A DNA stretch of 64,000 nt, taken from contig CM026426.1 in assembly GCA_014871385.1 (NCBI GenBank), positions 59,806,084 through 59,870,083 on the forward strand, read 5' to 3'. Positions 47,609 through 58,497 of the stretch are shown here, piece after piece (position 1 is the first letter of the stretch; the number at the start of each line of letters is the position of its first letter). A program made the translations under genes and the position numbers. The DNA comes from Ceratodon purpureus. Its lineage: Eukaryota; Streptophyta; Bryopsida; Pseudoditrichales; Ditrichaceae. A model generated the notes under the pieces. That model saw only the letters and a program-made list of their open reading frames with translations. It made no database searches and was not told where the DNA came from.

Positions 47609-48278
47609 TATTGCCGACGATACCATGGCAACCAAAGAAGACTCGGAAGATCCAGACATCAAGGCAAGACCTGGCCAGCTAGGACATAGACTACTTAGAG
47701 GCTAGGCCAGCTAGGACCAGGAACAGAATCAGCGGTGCTAACTGCTGTTCCACCGTAGGACTAGTCAGACGCTAGTACTAATAGGAATGGACAGTCGAGG
47801 AAGACACTCTTCACATTTTGAGTCCAGTGCTGCTCTCAGACTTTGCTGATGTATCCTGCCTTGCCCTCTTAGAGCCTGGGGATTTTCTCTAACACCATGG
47901 ACATCATGGTCCCCCTTTGCTCACCCGTGCCCCTCTGCCTATAACTCTCCCCTGTCTATCTTCATGTCTCGGTTGCTTGGTTGTTCTTAATATCCGTTAT
48001 GCATGCTTGTATGTCCTTAGACTGTACTCCTTCACTTCTCCTTGTTTTTCCCGAAGTCCCTTGGTAACCAGGGACCACTAAGGAAGAACTTTTGCAGCTT
48101 GACTTTCCCTAAACTGATCTCTCCCTTTCCCCTAACTTGAACATTGCGTCTCTTGTTTGTTAGAGCCATGTCCTCTGCCCAAGTCCCCCTTACCACAGTT
48201 CTCCGGACTCCCTGATTTCCTTGACCACACCACACTACTTGGTCTTAGGCATGACCAATCCCCTAACCCGGACTAACA
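47609..48278 (+). repeat. 5' LTR, 670 bp
   Basis: Begins TATTGCCG, where the 3' LTR has TGTTGCCG, so the canonical TG has mutated to TA. Ends CGGACTAACA. About 97.6% identical to 56176-56845. Confidence 0.95.
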
Positions 48279-48281
48279 TTT

Positions 48282-48299
48282 TGGCGACCATGCTGGGGA
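48282..48299 (+). other. Primer-binding site
   Basis: TGGCGACCATGCTGGGGA lies 3 bp after the 5' LTR. The TGGCGAC..TGCTGGGGA form resembles the PBS that I recall for Tat/Ogre elements (tRNA-Arg). Exact tRNA pairing was not tested. Confidence 0.75.
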
Positions 48300-48309
48300 T
48301 GGTATGCTG

Positions 48310-49492
48310 AGACAACAAACCACGAACTTACAAAGAAAAACTAAGACATTATACCACCACGAAAGGTTGCTGCCGAAAGAAACAATGAGGCTGAAGAAGC
48401 CATACAACAAGATGATCTTGACGCCACCAAAGAATTCCTTCAATGGATGAAGCAGCAAATGACAGACCATGCCGCTAAAAACGATGCAACAAATGCTAAA
48501 CTAGAGATGTTGAGGATACAATATTAGAACCTCCAAGATGGTAGGACTCAAGAAGCTGCCCAACCAACACCACAGGGTTCAAGAGCCCAACTAGAAGCCC
48601 TGAGATCCACGTCCTTGCCTCGAGATAATCATACGGCAGCCACTCAAAGCGTAGGAGACCTCAAATATACCAAGTTTTCCAAAATCTCCTATCCAGTATT
48701 TGATGAAACCGGCGACCCTGACTGGCATGTTCGCAGATTCAAAGTCATTGCACGCACCAACGCTGTTACCTATACTGAAGATTTGCAAAACCTTTTCGGG
48801 ACCACACTCCAAGGAAATCATATTAATTGTACATTGATTTTGAAACCGAGAATGCCCAAGCCAGCTGGGAAGACATGGAACGGAGTTTTTTATATAAATT
48901 CCAAAAACTAAAAACCAGCTCAGAAATCCTACGAGCACTAGGCAGTATCACCCAAGACAGAAATGAACATGTTGATATTTTCTATGACTGGTTCAAATAG
49001 TGAGCTGACAAGCTTAGCCAACGGCCAGAAGAGGACTACCTATGTGAATGGTTCAAAAAGGTGCTCCTTCCGTGGATCCAATAGGGCATCGTCATTCGAG
49101 GAGTCAAGACGCTCAGCGACATCCTTAACGCTGCCAATGACATCAGTCAAGAGTTGATTGTGTTCAATAAAACACAGGCACCCTTGTTGCCACTACCCAC
49201 TTACCGCCCAGACAATAGGCCTGCCCCTGCCATGTGTAACACCTGTGGTAAAGTACACAGTGGCCGGTGTTGGTTTGCCCCTAGCAACAATCGCTCCGAG
49301 GACTCCCGACGACCAAGACCTGCCATGGCCGCCATGTACACCGAGGAGGTTAACGTGGATGCATTTCAGCCTAGCCGTAGCGATGCCTGCTAGGAATGTG
49401 GGTCGCTTAGCCACCAATGGAGCCAATGCCCCATCCTAAGACAACGTTGGGCCGACGCCCGCCTAGAACCAGCAAATTTCTCAAATTAGACC
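48310..49492 (+). pseudogene. gag: gag region of the LTR retrotransposon
   Basis: A leader helix with KEFLQWMKQQMTDHAAKN is followed by a capsid-like core (FDETGDPDWHVRRFKVI, then after a frameshift near 48825 the piece ASWEDMERSFLYKFQKL). A zinc knuckle of C-x2-C-x4-H-x4-C form lies at about 49388-49430, and a TAG (49391-49393) replaces its second residue, probably Trp. Other stops lie near 48526, 48998 (TAG then TGA) and 49082. Gag would form the virus-like particle in the cytoplasm. Confidence 0.8.
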
Positions 49493-52400
49493 ATGGACAG
49501 CTCAAGGAATCCAACAGCCCCCCAGCGCGGTGGGGTCACACTCACGGAGGTCCATGGTACAGAGACCAACGTCTCAACCATCAGTGCAGCAATAGTAAGT
49601 ACGAGATCCAAAGCTACCCTGCTCGACCATGTGGTAGAGGCCAGAAAACCTCTCCCTGATCAGCATTGGGAGAGACTGCAAAACATACGCAAGGATTTAC
49701 AGAAGGGGTTAGAAACACCTTCGTTTAATTCTACCCTTCACCAAGTCCTAAATAGCACCAACGTTACCATCACATTGTCAAAACTCTTACAGAATAGTCC
49801 TGAACTTCACCAATACCTACAACAAGCTATGCTCCAAGAATCCACGGAAAATCCAACAAATATAGAAGTCAATGCCACCACTATTGACCCAGTTGCGGCT
49901 GTAATACATTTACAGCTAGGAAGCCATGAACTTACCAATGTACTCGTGGATGGTGGCTCAGGAGTAAATGACATGAGCAATCATTTACGCCAGAAACTAG
50001 GACCTCCCACCCCTAAACTTGCCCAATTCATACTCCGAATGGCCAATGATGCTCCGGTGACGCCTTTAGGAATCCTGTCCAGGCTACCCATTACCACACA
50101 CGGCGTGTCAACTCCAGCTACCTTTGTAATTGTTGACATGCCTAACAGTAGCAACTTTCCCATTATACTAGGTCAACCATGGTTACGAGACATGGACGCC
50201 ATCCATGATTGGTCCAGAAACCAGATCAGGATACATTGCCAAGGGAAAACTGTGATAATCCCAGTGCACAATTGCATCACAAGGGCGAGTGCCAATCAAA
50301 TAAGACATTCGGCTCGAACACATTGGAGAGAAGGCTTATTCCAAAAACAAGAAGCCATGGTTTTCCAGGCCAACCCATAATTGATACCATTAGTAGAAAT
50401 TTATTTAGCTAGCCTAATAACCGACCAAGAAAAATTGGACATACCTCCACATTTCTCCAAAGAAGTCATAGAAATCGTGGCGGTCAGCGCCACTCCTGCA
50501 GTCCAAGCCTTATAAAAAGAGGTAGTAAATGGTTGGTCCCATGGTGCCAAGGACAAAGTAGAATTAATAAATCTGGGAACCGTGGAAGAGCCAAAATTCG
50601 TTAAAATCAACGCTGAGGCCACTGGGCACATCAAGCTGGCAGCTATCTCATTATTCCATGAGTACCACGACATCTTTGCATGGGGACACGAGGATCTAAA
50701 AGGCATACCTAGCTCCCTGGCCGAACACACTATTGACTTAGTGCCTAATGCAACACCAGTGCAACAACGGAGATATAGGATGAATCCGAATTACGCATCA
50801 AGGGTAAAAACAGAGCTAGACAAACTCCTTGCAGCCAAGTTTATCTCACCAGTTGACTCCGCCCCATGGTTGTCTCCGATGGTCATCATCCTCAAGAAAA
50901 ATGGAACATTATAGATCTGCGTAGATTTTCGAAAACTAAACGCAGCCACTAAAAAAGACCATTACCCATTACCTTATATAGAAGAGATAATCGATAAGGT
51001 TGCTGGCTACGAAATGTATTTGTTCTTGGATTGCTTCTCAGGATATTACCAAGTTGCCATGGCTGAACAAAATAAAAATAAAACTGCATTTTCCACGCAA
51101 TGGGGACCTTACTAGTTTGAGCGCATGCCTTTTGGAGCAAAAAATGCCTCCACGACCTTCCAATGTGTCATGGAATTAATCTTTAGGCCATACCTCAAAC
51201 GATTTTTTAGGATTTACTTAGATGATGGGACAGTGTGTGAACCAATGCAGGACCATATCACACACCTGAGGCAAATTTTCCAAGCCTACCATGCAAATGG
51301 CGTCAGCCTAAATGCAGATAAGTGTATGTTCCTCTTTTTTTCCGGAGTCATATCGGGGTATATTGTCTGCAAGAATGGGAAATTGCCAGACCTTGAAGAA
51401 ATCAAAGATATACTCAATATATCACCACCCACAGATCAGAAAGGTATTCAACGACTGCTTGGGTTGTCACAGTTCAATCGCATCTACATTGAAAAACTAG
51501 CACATATCACCGCACCAATTACGGCCTTCAACCATGCTAAGTATACGTACCCCCAAGACTAGACCCCCGAAGCCCAAGTTGCCTTGAAAAAATTAAAACG
51601 GCCTACTCCAATGCCCCCATTTTAATTGCCGCTGATTGGTCCAAGCCCTTCCATGTTCACACTGATGCATCAAATATAGCGGTCGGGGTTATGTTAGCAC
51701 AAAACATTAATGGAAAACATGATCAACCAGTTGCTTACGCAAGTCGACTTTTAAACCAAGCAGAAGAAAATTACTCGACTACCGAAAGGGAAGCCTTAGC
51801 CATGATTTATGGTGACAAAAAATTTTGCTACTATCTGCTAGGAAATAAGTTCCACTTCATGGTCGACCACCATAGCCTGTCTTACCTAGTTAATCAACCT
51901 TTAGTTACAAGTAGGGTTGCTAGATGGAAAACGATACTTTTGGAGTACGATTTTGAAGTTGTTTATGTTCCTGGAAAATTGCATGTTATAGCTGACTACT
52001 TGTCCCGAGACTCCATGGCTCCTGAGGAAGGCATGGATGATTCATTCAACGAACCCTATATATAGTCAGCTAGCTTTAACATAGACAACATCCAAGATTG
52101 GAGGGGATATCATGACTTATATGACTACCAACAGCGTACCTGACCACCTGACCGGCACCCAAAAAATTAGCTTTGTACGGACCACGTTGCCGCACACGGT
52201 CATCCAAGATCAGCTCTATCAACGAGGCCTTGACTTGGAAATCAGGCTGTGCGTAGAAGTTGAAGAGCAACTTAACATCATCTCCCATCTCCACGACGGC
52301 CCTGCAGGTGGACACCAAGGACCTGACACCGCGATAAAGAAAATTATTACTGCAAAATACTGGTGGCCTACACTTTACAAGGACGTCTTTGATTACGTCA

Positions 52401-53400
52401 AAAATTGCCACGCCTGCTAGGTTTCCACAACAAATTTTCAATATCAAGGCAAGGTACCATTAAAATCTATACCCGCGCTCGGGTGTTTCCAGCGTTGTGG
52501 GCTGGATTTTGTAGGCCCAATTCGCCCTGCTACCAAGAAGGGCTACAAGTATATCCTAGTGGGAACAGACTACACTACAAAATGGGTAGAAGCTAGACCT
52601 CTTAGGACTAACACTGCCGTGGTCACCGCTAGCTTCATTTATGAAAACATAATCATCCGTTTTGGCTGTCCATTGGAAATCATCTTAGACCAAGGCTCAC
52701 ACTTCGTTAATGCTGTAATCGAGGATCTGCTAGACAACCATATTATTAGGACCATAAACATAGGACTAGCACCTTGTATTACCCCCAAGAGAATGGCCAA
52801 GCAGAATCAACAAATAAAACATTAATAAACATGTTGCGCCGGTTCATCCACGCCAACCAATCTGATTAGGACGATTGTTTACTAGCCGCCCTTTGGGCTT
52901 ACCGAGTTGCCACTAAAACCGCCACCAAGATCACTCCCTTTAAAATGGTATATGGGACTCAACCGTTGCTACCTACGGAATATGTGGCCCTAACATTCTA
53001 GTCATTACACCCACGAGATTACACGCCACACAGGGTCCTTGCAGCCCGCTTGGAAGACATCCACCACTTGGAGGAAGTTTGCACAGTGGCCATCAAAAAT
53101 ATAACTACCAAGCAGGGACTAAGTGCCAAATATTTCCAAGCATCCCAGCCCCCCAGACTGTTCCAAAAGGGGGATCAAGTGCTCTGGTGCCCAAGGGATC
53201 CAAAAATCCGTAAGTCCAAATTCGAGTCCATTTGGCATGGGCCATACCGCGTACAATCAGTCCTCCCTAATAATACAATGCTACTGATAAACAATGAGAA
53301 TTATGACAAGCATGCGACCATTGTAAACGCAACTAAGCTCAAACACTACTACACTAATTCTTCAATTATAACTCCCAAACAGAGTCTTGGCGAAATTTAT
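49493..53400 (+). pseudogene. pol: pol region: protease, reverse transcriptase, RNase H, integrase
   Basis: Protease: VLVDGGSGVN at about 49945, then ILGQPWLRDMD. Reverse transcriptase: SPVDSAPWLSPMVIILKKNG, FRKLN, FERMPFGAKNAS and the catalytic YLDD near 51217. RNase H: HTDASNIAVGV near 51659 and the YSTTEREALA and DHHSLSYL blocks. Integrase: HHCC finger (HDGPAGGH..CHAC), then catalytic Asp in GTDYTTKW, Asp in LDQGSHF and Glu in PQENGQAE near 52790, reached only after a frameshift, then a GPYRV C-terminal block. In-frame stops include TAA 50378, TAG 50912, 51113, 51560, 52063, 52418, 52867 and 52999. Frameshifts lie near 51590 and 52770. All catalytic residues I can place are still present in the broken sequence. 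Confidence 0.92.
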
Positions 53401-56129
53401 ACTACCTTGGAAGCCGAGGCTGAAAACAATACACAATCCAACACCATGGATTCCCAAGGCCAGTCCCAGCAAGACCAAACTATCATGGAAGTCCATGTCA
53501 GCCACATTCAAATCCTACCCTTACTTCCCTATGACATGGACCAACCCAGCCAGCTAGGAGACAATATAGCTCAAACCCACTCTAGGGGTCGCATCCATAG
53601 GGAGCCGCCGCCACCTTCCACGCTAGGCCTTGCTCAAGTGAATTTCCTCCCAGGCTGTCCAAATCTACGCTCTCCTATCCAGATCGTAGCACCACATCCA
53701 TGTCGCGCCGCCACCAGCCCTTTTCCTCCTCTTCAATTTCCCCATTCCCCTCCATATCTCACATTGTCATGTGGTCTTCCTTCCCCTTGGCAACACAATT
53801 TTCATAGCTACCATGGCCCCCCTTCCCCAGGCTCTATCTTCTTCGCGCAGTCCGTAGCTCGCAGCACTTGCAGTTGGTGCTCCTTGCCCCACATAGTTCA
53901 GACACACCATAGCACACGACAGTTAGAGAGTGATTCACATAGCAGGCAGCAGCAAATGGCATCCATGGAGAGCAGAAAGATTCACCCGCCCTTCTACGTA
54001 CCTCGCATGATCCTGGAATGGAAGAGGCGCCCGGACATCATATGGACAACACGCATAGGGCTCCACAAGTATTGGACGTTGTTGGAAGGCAAGGTGGATG
54101 TGGCGCGATGCAAGACGTTTGTAGCCTCAATGCGGGAGAGAAGTGAGGACAAGCCGCATCCCTCGGGGTTTGTGGAGGGCGTACTGGTCCAGTACTCCAG
54201 TCGCTACCTTCACAAGTGTTTTGGCTGGGACGGCACTGGCGTCACGGAATGGAGCCCCACGTGTACCTACCCGAAGCCCAACCTTGCTAAGCGCGTCCAG
54301 GGATTGCAGCTGCGTGATGACAAGCATGGTAGGAGGTACGATATATTTGCATTGGGGAAGATCTTTGAGGAGCCATGGTTCTCACGGATGCGGGGTATTC
54401 TTAGCCAGGTGTACTTCAAGAACAATTGTAATGGGATAACTCCCGACCAACTCACCTTGGTGCTGATGGCGGATAACGGTGAGCGCATCAACAGGGGGCT
54501 CATCGTGGAGGAGAATTTTCGGGTGCACCTACGGGGCTATCGACGGAATGAGAATTACCACAGCCCCATTGGCCCACTCTTGACAGCATACATTGCGCAT
54601 TACCTTGCATTCCTTGCTCGCAACCAGCAGGGCCCTGTCATGGGTACGTTCTTAGATGTGCAAAGGGAGATCGCGGCTGCAGCAGCTAAAGATCCATCAC
54701 GGCCAGGACCCAGCAAATGTCCTTGCGCCACGGAGAACGTCACCGATGAAGCCGTGGCCATCTCTTTCGTCCAAGGATCCCATGCCACGTAGCTACAGCA
54801 GCAGAGCCTCGCCTTGACAGCCTCCCTCGACGCCCTACAACGCTGGGTACGCACCACGGAGCACAAATTGGAGACCCTGCGTGCCAACCAGATAGAGAGT
54901 GAGGAGCGGATCAAACAAAAAGCTGCCTCGGCTATCCACACAACACAAGAACAGGCTTGAAAAGCCGTGGAGGACGCGCGCGTGGAGATGCAAAGCCAGA
55001 TCGAGGAAGCCCAACAGACTCTAGTGAATCTCCGCGACAAAATTTCTAATCAGGAACTGGAGCTAACTACATTACAAGAGCAGGTGGACACACTTACCAG
55101 GGAGAAGGCATGGGCATTGGAACGCGCGGCCAAGCTAGAGCAGCAAAACAACGAAATCCTCAACCGCTGCAAGGCCTTGACCAACACCAACAAAACTTTA
55201 ACTCAGGGGATGGGCGCTCAGTCTCCACCAGCAGTGACCATTGGAGACATCGATCGATTGCAAGAAGAGAAGCGCGCTGCAGACCAGGCCCAAGAAAGCT
55301 TTGAAGCTAACAACGTGGGGTGGGTGCATGTCCATGCTTACTAGTTATTGCTCGCAGCACCTCCAACCGAGGCCGAGCCCACACAGAATTCTTGGACAAC
55401 TGTATTGACAACGCCTTGGTCGCCGTCAAACTCGATCAATCAGACCATAACTTGGAGAGCCTCGACTTGGAGGCAATGTCACCACGGATGCTGGAGGACC
55501 CAATCTTAGACCCTGTCCCAGGAATGGAACTCCCCGCACATGCTCTCCTCGACTCGGCAGTACCATCGAGCTCGGCAATTCATCACACAGGAGGACAGGC
55601 TGATCGTGTTGACATCCTAGAGTACCTCACCGATGTCGAGCCCAGGCCCCCGCCATCGCCACGCTCCATTCCTCCTGTCCAAGCTAGTCCAAGCTCCCTT
55701 GCTTCCATGGTACACTCCCGACCCAGACCTTTCAAACATCACAAAGAATCCCTATAAAGAATCGAAGTAGAATTTAGCTTAAAAGAACAGGCGTGTGATG
55801 TGAGTGACGCCGAGGCGGAGCTAGAGACCGCGGTTTCTAAGGCCAAGAAGTATTTTTCCGCCAACCCAGACTTCGCAGCCCTTTACAGTAATCCCAAGGC
55901 CAAGCAGGTCCAATGTCCTGCATGTAATAGACTTCTCGGGAAAACAATATACAATGTGTACGAGCATGCAGTTACATCTAGATCTTTGCATCATCTAATC
56001 CACAGGGGTGTTGCCGCAGCCATAGCCGCCCTCTACGGAGATCAAGCCCCACCTCGGCGCCACACCCAGCTCTCGTGTGAAGAAACTCGGCTAGATCAAC
56101 GACCTGCTCACCGCCGCACCCGTGGCTAA
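53401..56129 (+). pseudogene. Extra region after integrase: transposon-type domain, coiled coil, CCHH-like finger
   Basis: The frame continues from integrase without a break to TAG 54790-54792. A Pro/Gln-rich linker (53430-53930) leads to a globular block of about 230 residues with GVLVQYSSRYLHKCFGWDG and ITPDQLTLVLMADN, which resembles the plant retrotransposon domain called Transposase_32 or putative plant transposon protein. After the TAG (and TGA 54958-54960) a long coiled coil follows (heptads from 54790 to 55300, for example LVNLRDKISNQELELTTLQE). A frameshift near 55320 leads to an acidic/Pro-rich stretch, TAA 55755, and a finger at 55914-56005: C-P-A-C, then H-A-V and H-H-x2-H-R-G. 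The finger recalls the zf-XS type that accompanies coiled coils in SGS3-like proteins. Function unknown. Confidence 0.6.
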
Positions 56130-56159
56130 CCTACGCAATCCGAGGACAAATTGCACTCT

Positions 56160-56175
56160 CCAAAGGGAGGCAAAA
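56160..56175 (+). other. Polypurine tract
   Basis: CCAAAGGGAGGCAAAA directly precedes the 3' LTR, the expected site of plus-strand priming. Confidence 0.85.
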
Positions 56176-56845
56176 TGTTGCCGGCGATACCATGGCAACC
56201 AAAGAAGACTCAGAAGACCGAGACATCAAGGCAAGACTTGGCCAGCTAGGACATAGACTACTTAGAGGCTAGGCCAGCTAGGACCAGGAACAGAATCAGC
56301 GGTGCTAACTGCTGTTCCACTGTAGGACTAGTCAGACGCTAGTACTAATAGGAATGGACAGTCGAGGAAGACACTCTTCACATTTTGAGTCCAGTGCTGC
56401 ACTTAGACTTTGCTGATGTATCCTGCCTTGCCCTTTTAGAGCCTGGGGATTTTCTCTAACACCATGGACATCATGGTCCCCCTTTGCTCACCCCTGCCCC
56501 TCTGCCTATAACCCTCCCCTGTCTATCTTCATGTCTCGGTTGCTTGGTTGTTCTTAATATCCGTTATGCATGCTTGTATGTCCTTAGACTGTACTCCTTC
56601 ACTTCTCCTTGTTTTTCCCGAAGTCCCTTGGTAACCAGAGACCACTAAGGAAGAACTCTTGCAGCTTGACTTTCCCTAAACTGATCTCTCCCTTTCCCCT
56701 AACTTGAACATTGCGTCTCTTGTTTGTTAGAGCCATGTCCTCTGCCTAAGTCCCCCTTACCACAGTTCTCCGGACTCCCTGATTTCCTTGACCACACCAC
56801 ACTACTTGGTCTTAGGCATGACCATTCCCCTAACCCGGACTAACA
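56176..56845 (+). repeat. 3' LTR, 670 bp
   Basis: Begins TGTTGCCGG and ends GGACTAACA, thus TG...CA. Same length as the 5' LTR with about 16 substitutions and no indel. Confidence 0.95.
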
Positions 56846-56850
56846 AACAC

Positions 56851-58490
56851 CTCGTCATAAAATATATTGCCAGAGCAGATGAGACCTAGGTTTTTCAAGG
56901 CAAAGTTGTGTTTTAATGAAGAGTACTGTAAGTAACTTGAAAACCTATATGTCCAGTATGTTACATAAAACACAGCACACATGAATGTGGAGACATAGCT
57001 AGTACGAGTAAACCCTAATATAATGGACAGTACAGTATTGTGAAGCGGAAGGACCTTCGGAACGTCCGCATTCACAAGAGTTAAAAAAATCAAAAGGGAC
57101 CTTGAGTTTGAGATCTCACCATGTCTGCTTGAGTCGCAGTAACATGCGCTGTTTGTTCCCCTTTACTAACAACAGTGCAAGAGTACGTGACACAGCAACG
57201 AGGGAATCGAATTGAGAAACTAGAAATTTCGTGTCCGGAAAGGTCAATGACTTCCACAATGAATTAAGCAACCGTACCTATCTAGTCCAGGAAAGAACCC
57301 AATCACTGAGTGGGCATTTTGGAGTTGTACTCTTGTAGCTTCAAACCTCAAACTTCTGTTTGTAGACAGGGCAACTAATAACCATCTAGTTCTATATACT
57401 TCCAAACCAACGTTCATACCAAGAGAGATGTGCCTTTTGTAATTCTGCCACCGGGTGATGCATGACATACCCCCCCGCCCCCAAACCCCCCCCCTTCCGC
57501 GAGTCGAATTCTGCGTAAGTTTTTGACGGAATTATGTAGATGACATCTGTTGTCATTGACTTCCGTGGCAATGAGAAGTGCTTAAACGGATGGAAATTTG
57601 GAATAACAAATCATGCTTAGGTCACTGTGCCTTCAGACACAATTACACGTCGTCATGGTTTTCCTTAGGGATGTCGCAGCAACTTTTTCACGTGGTATAC
57701 TTGCTGTGAACTGCGAGTCCCTTTGAAGTTCCATCTTTGCTCTCGGTAGAATCGAGGGAAGGAGAGCAAATTAGAATTTTTTTACAACTTTCTCGCTTGT
57801 AAGAGAAAACAGTAAGTAATTGCTACACGCACATGCAGTACGCGGACCCGATGCAAGAGCTGGTTCGCGTTGGATCCTATTCTACCTCTGCTGGGCATTA
57901 TCTTCTTTCTTTCATAGTTCACTCATGGGGTCAGCTCTTTGTTTTCCTGATCATCTCGTGTCTCCTATCCCGATGTTCTAATTTCCCAAGATGACACTGC
58001 AACATCGTCGGAAGTGTGAAGGATACTTTGCTTCGGAGGGTAGCGGGTCTCGGCGTCGGAAGCAAAGGTTTCTGCATGTTAGTGTGCATTCTACTTGTAT
58101 CTTGTAAGAGTCTGCATTTCTATGTTTCTACTTCAGCTATGTTAATCGCGACGAGCAATTGGCTCTGTTAAAATTGTTGGATGTCGCGAGTTGTTCTTGT
58201 ATGCACAGCGTCGTTGAATTTCCTCACTCATTTGATGCGAAAGAGTCCTCTAATTTGTAGAATTACTTTTCTTTTTTCCTTGTTTACCTATTAAGTTTGA
58301 TCCTTTGTTTGTTGTTGTGGATAGAACAGGGTGTTGTTGCTGCTCTGGGAACAACCATATTTACATGTCAATTGAAGATAAGCACTCACAAACCCTAGGT
58401 TTTTGTTGTACAAGGACTCGCTACTGTATTTGCAAACCTATTATTTTCTTCTTGTGATTTTCCGAAGTCGACAAAGACTTTGGTTTAAGG
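56851..58490. other. No gene seen; C-rich tract at 57469-57496
   Basis: About 1.6 kb between the retrotransposon and the next coding exon. A C-rich run (CCCCCCCGCCCCC and a second C run) lies at 57469-57496. The part from about 57800 may include promoter and leader of the gene starting near 58498. Confidence 0.45.
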
Positions 58491-58497
58491 TCGAAAA

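Larger units (their letters stand above)
47609..56845 (+). mobile_element. Complete Ty3/gypsy LTR retrotransposon, inactivated
   Basis: Two 670-bp LTRs, a primer-binding site, gag, protease, reverse transcriptase, RNase H, integrase, a long region after integrase and a polypurine tract are all in the standard Ty3/gypsy order. The LTRs differ at about 16 positions by hand count (about 2.4%), so insertion is fairly recent. The flanks are TACAC (47604-47608) and AACAC (56846-56850), a 5-bp target duplication with one mismatch. It lies about 600 bp from the first exon of the CACTA transposase. The extra region after integrase and the PBS resemble the Tat/Athila side of the family more than chromoviruses. 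Numerous stops and at least three frameshifts mean no protein can be made in full. Confidence 0.95.

Noticed and set aside
53050..55344. Programmed readthrough or frameshifting to express the retrotransposon
   Set aside because: There are too many stops, spread through gag and pol, together with several indels; readthrough normally affects a single stop.
21790..56129. Alternative genetic code with TAG or TAA read as an amino acid
   Set aside because: MED7 ends correctly at a TAG, several real ends use TAG or TAA, and at least one internal TAG replaces a Trp rather than a Gln. Decay explains the stops better.
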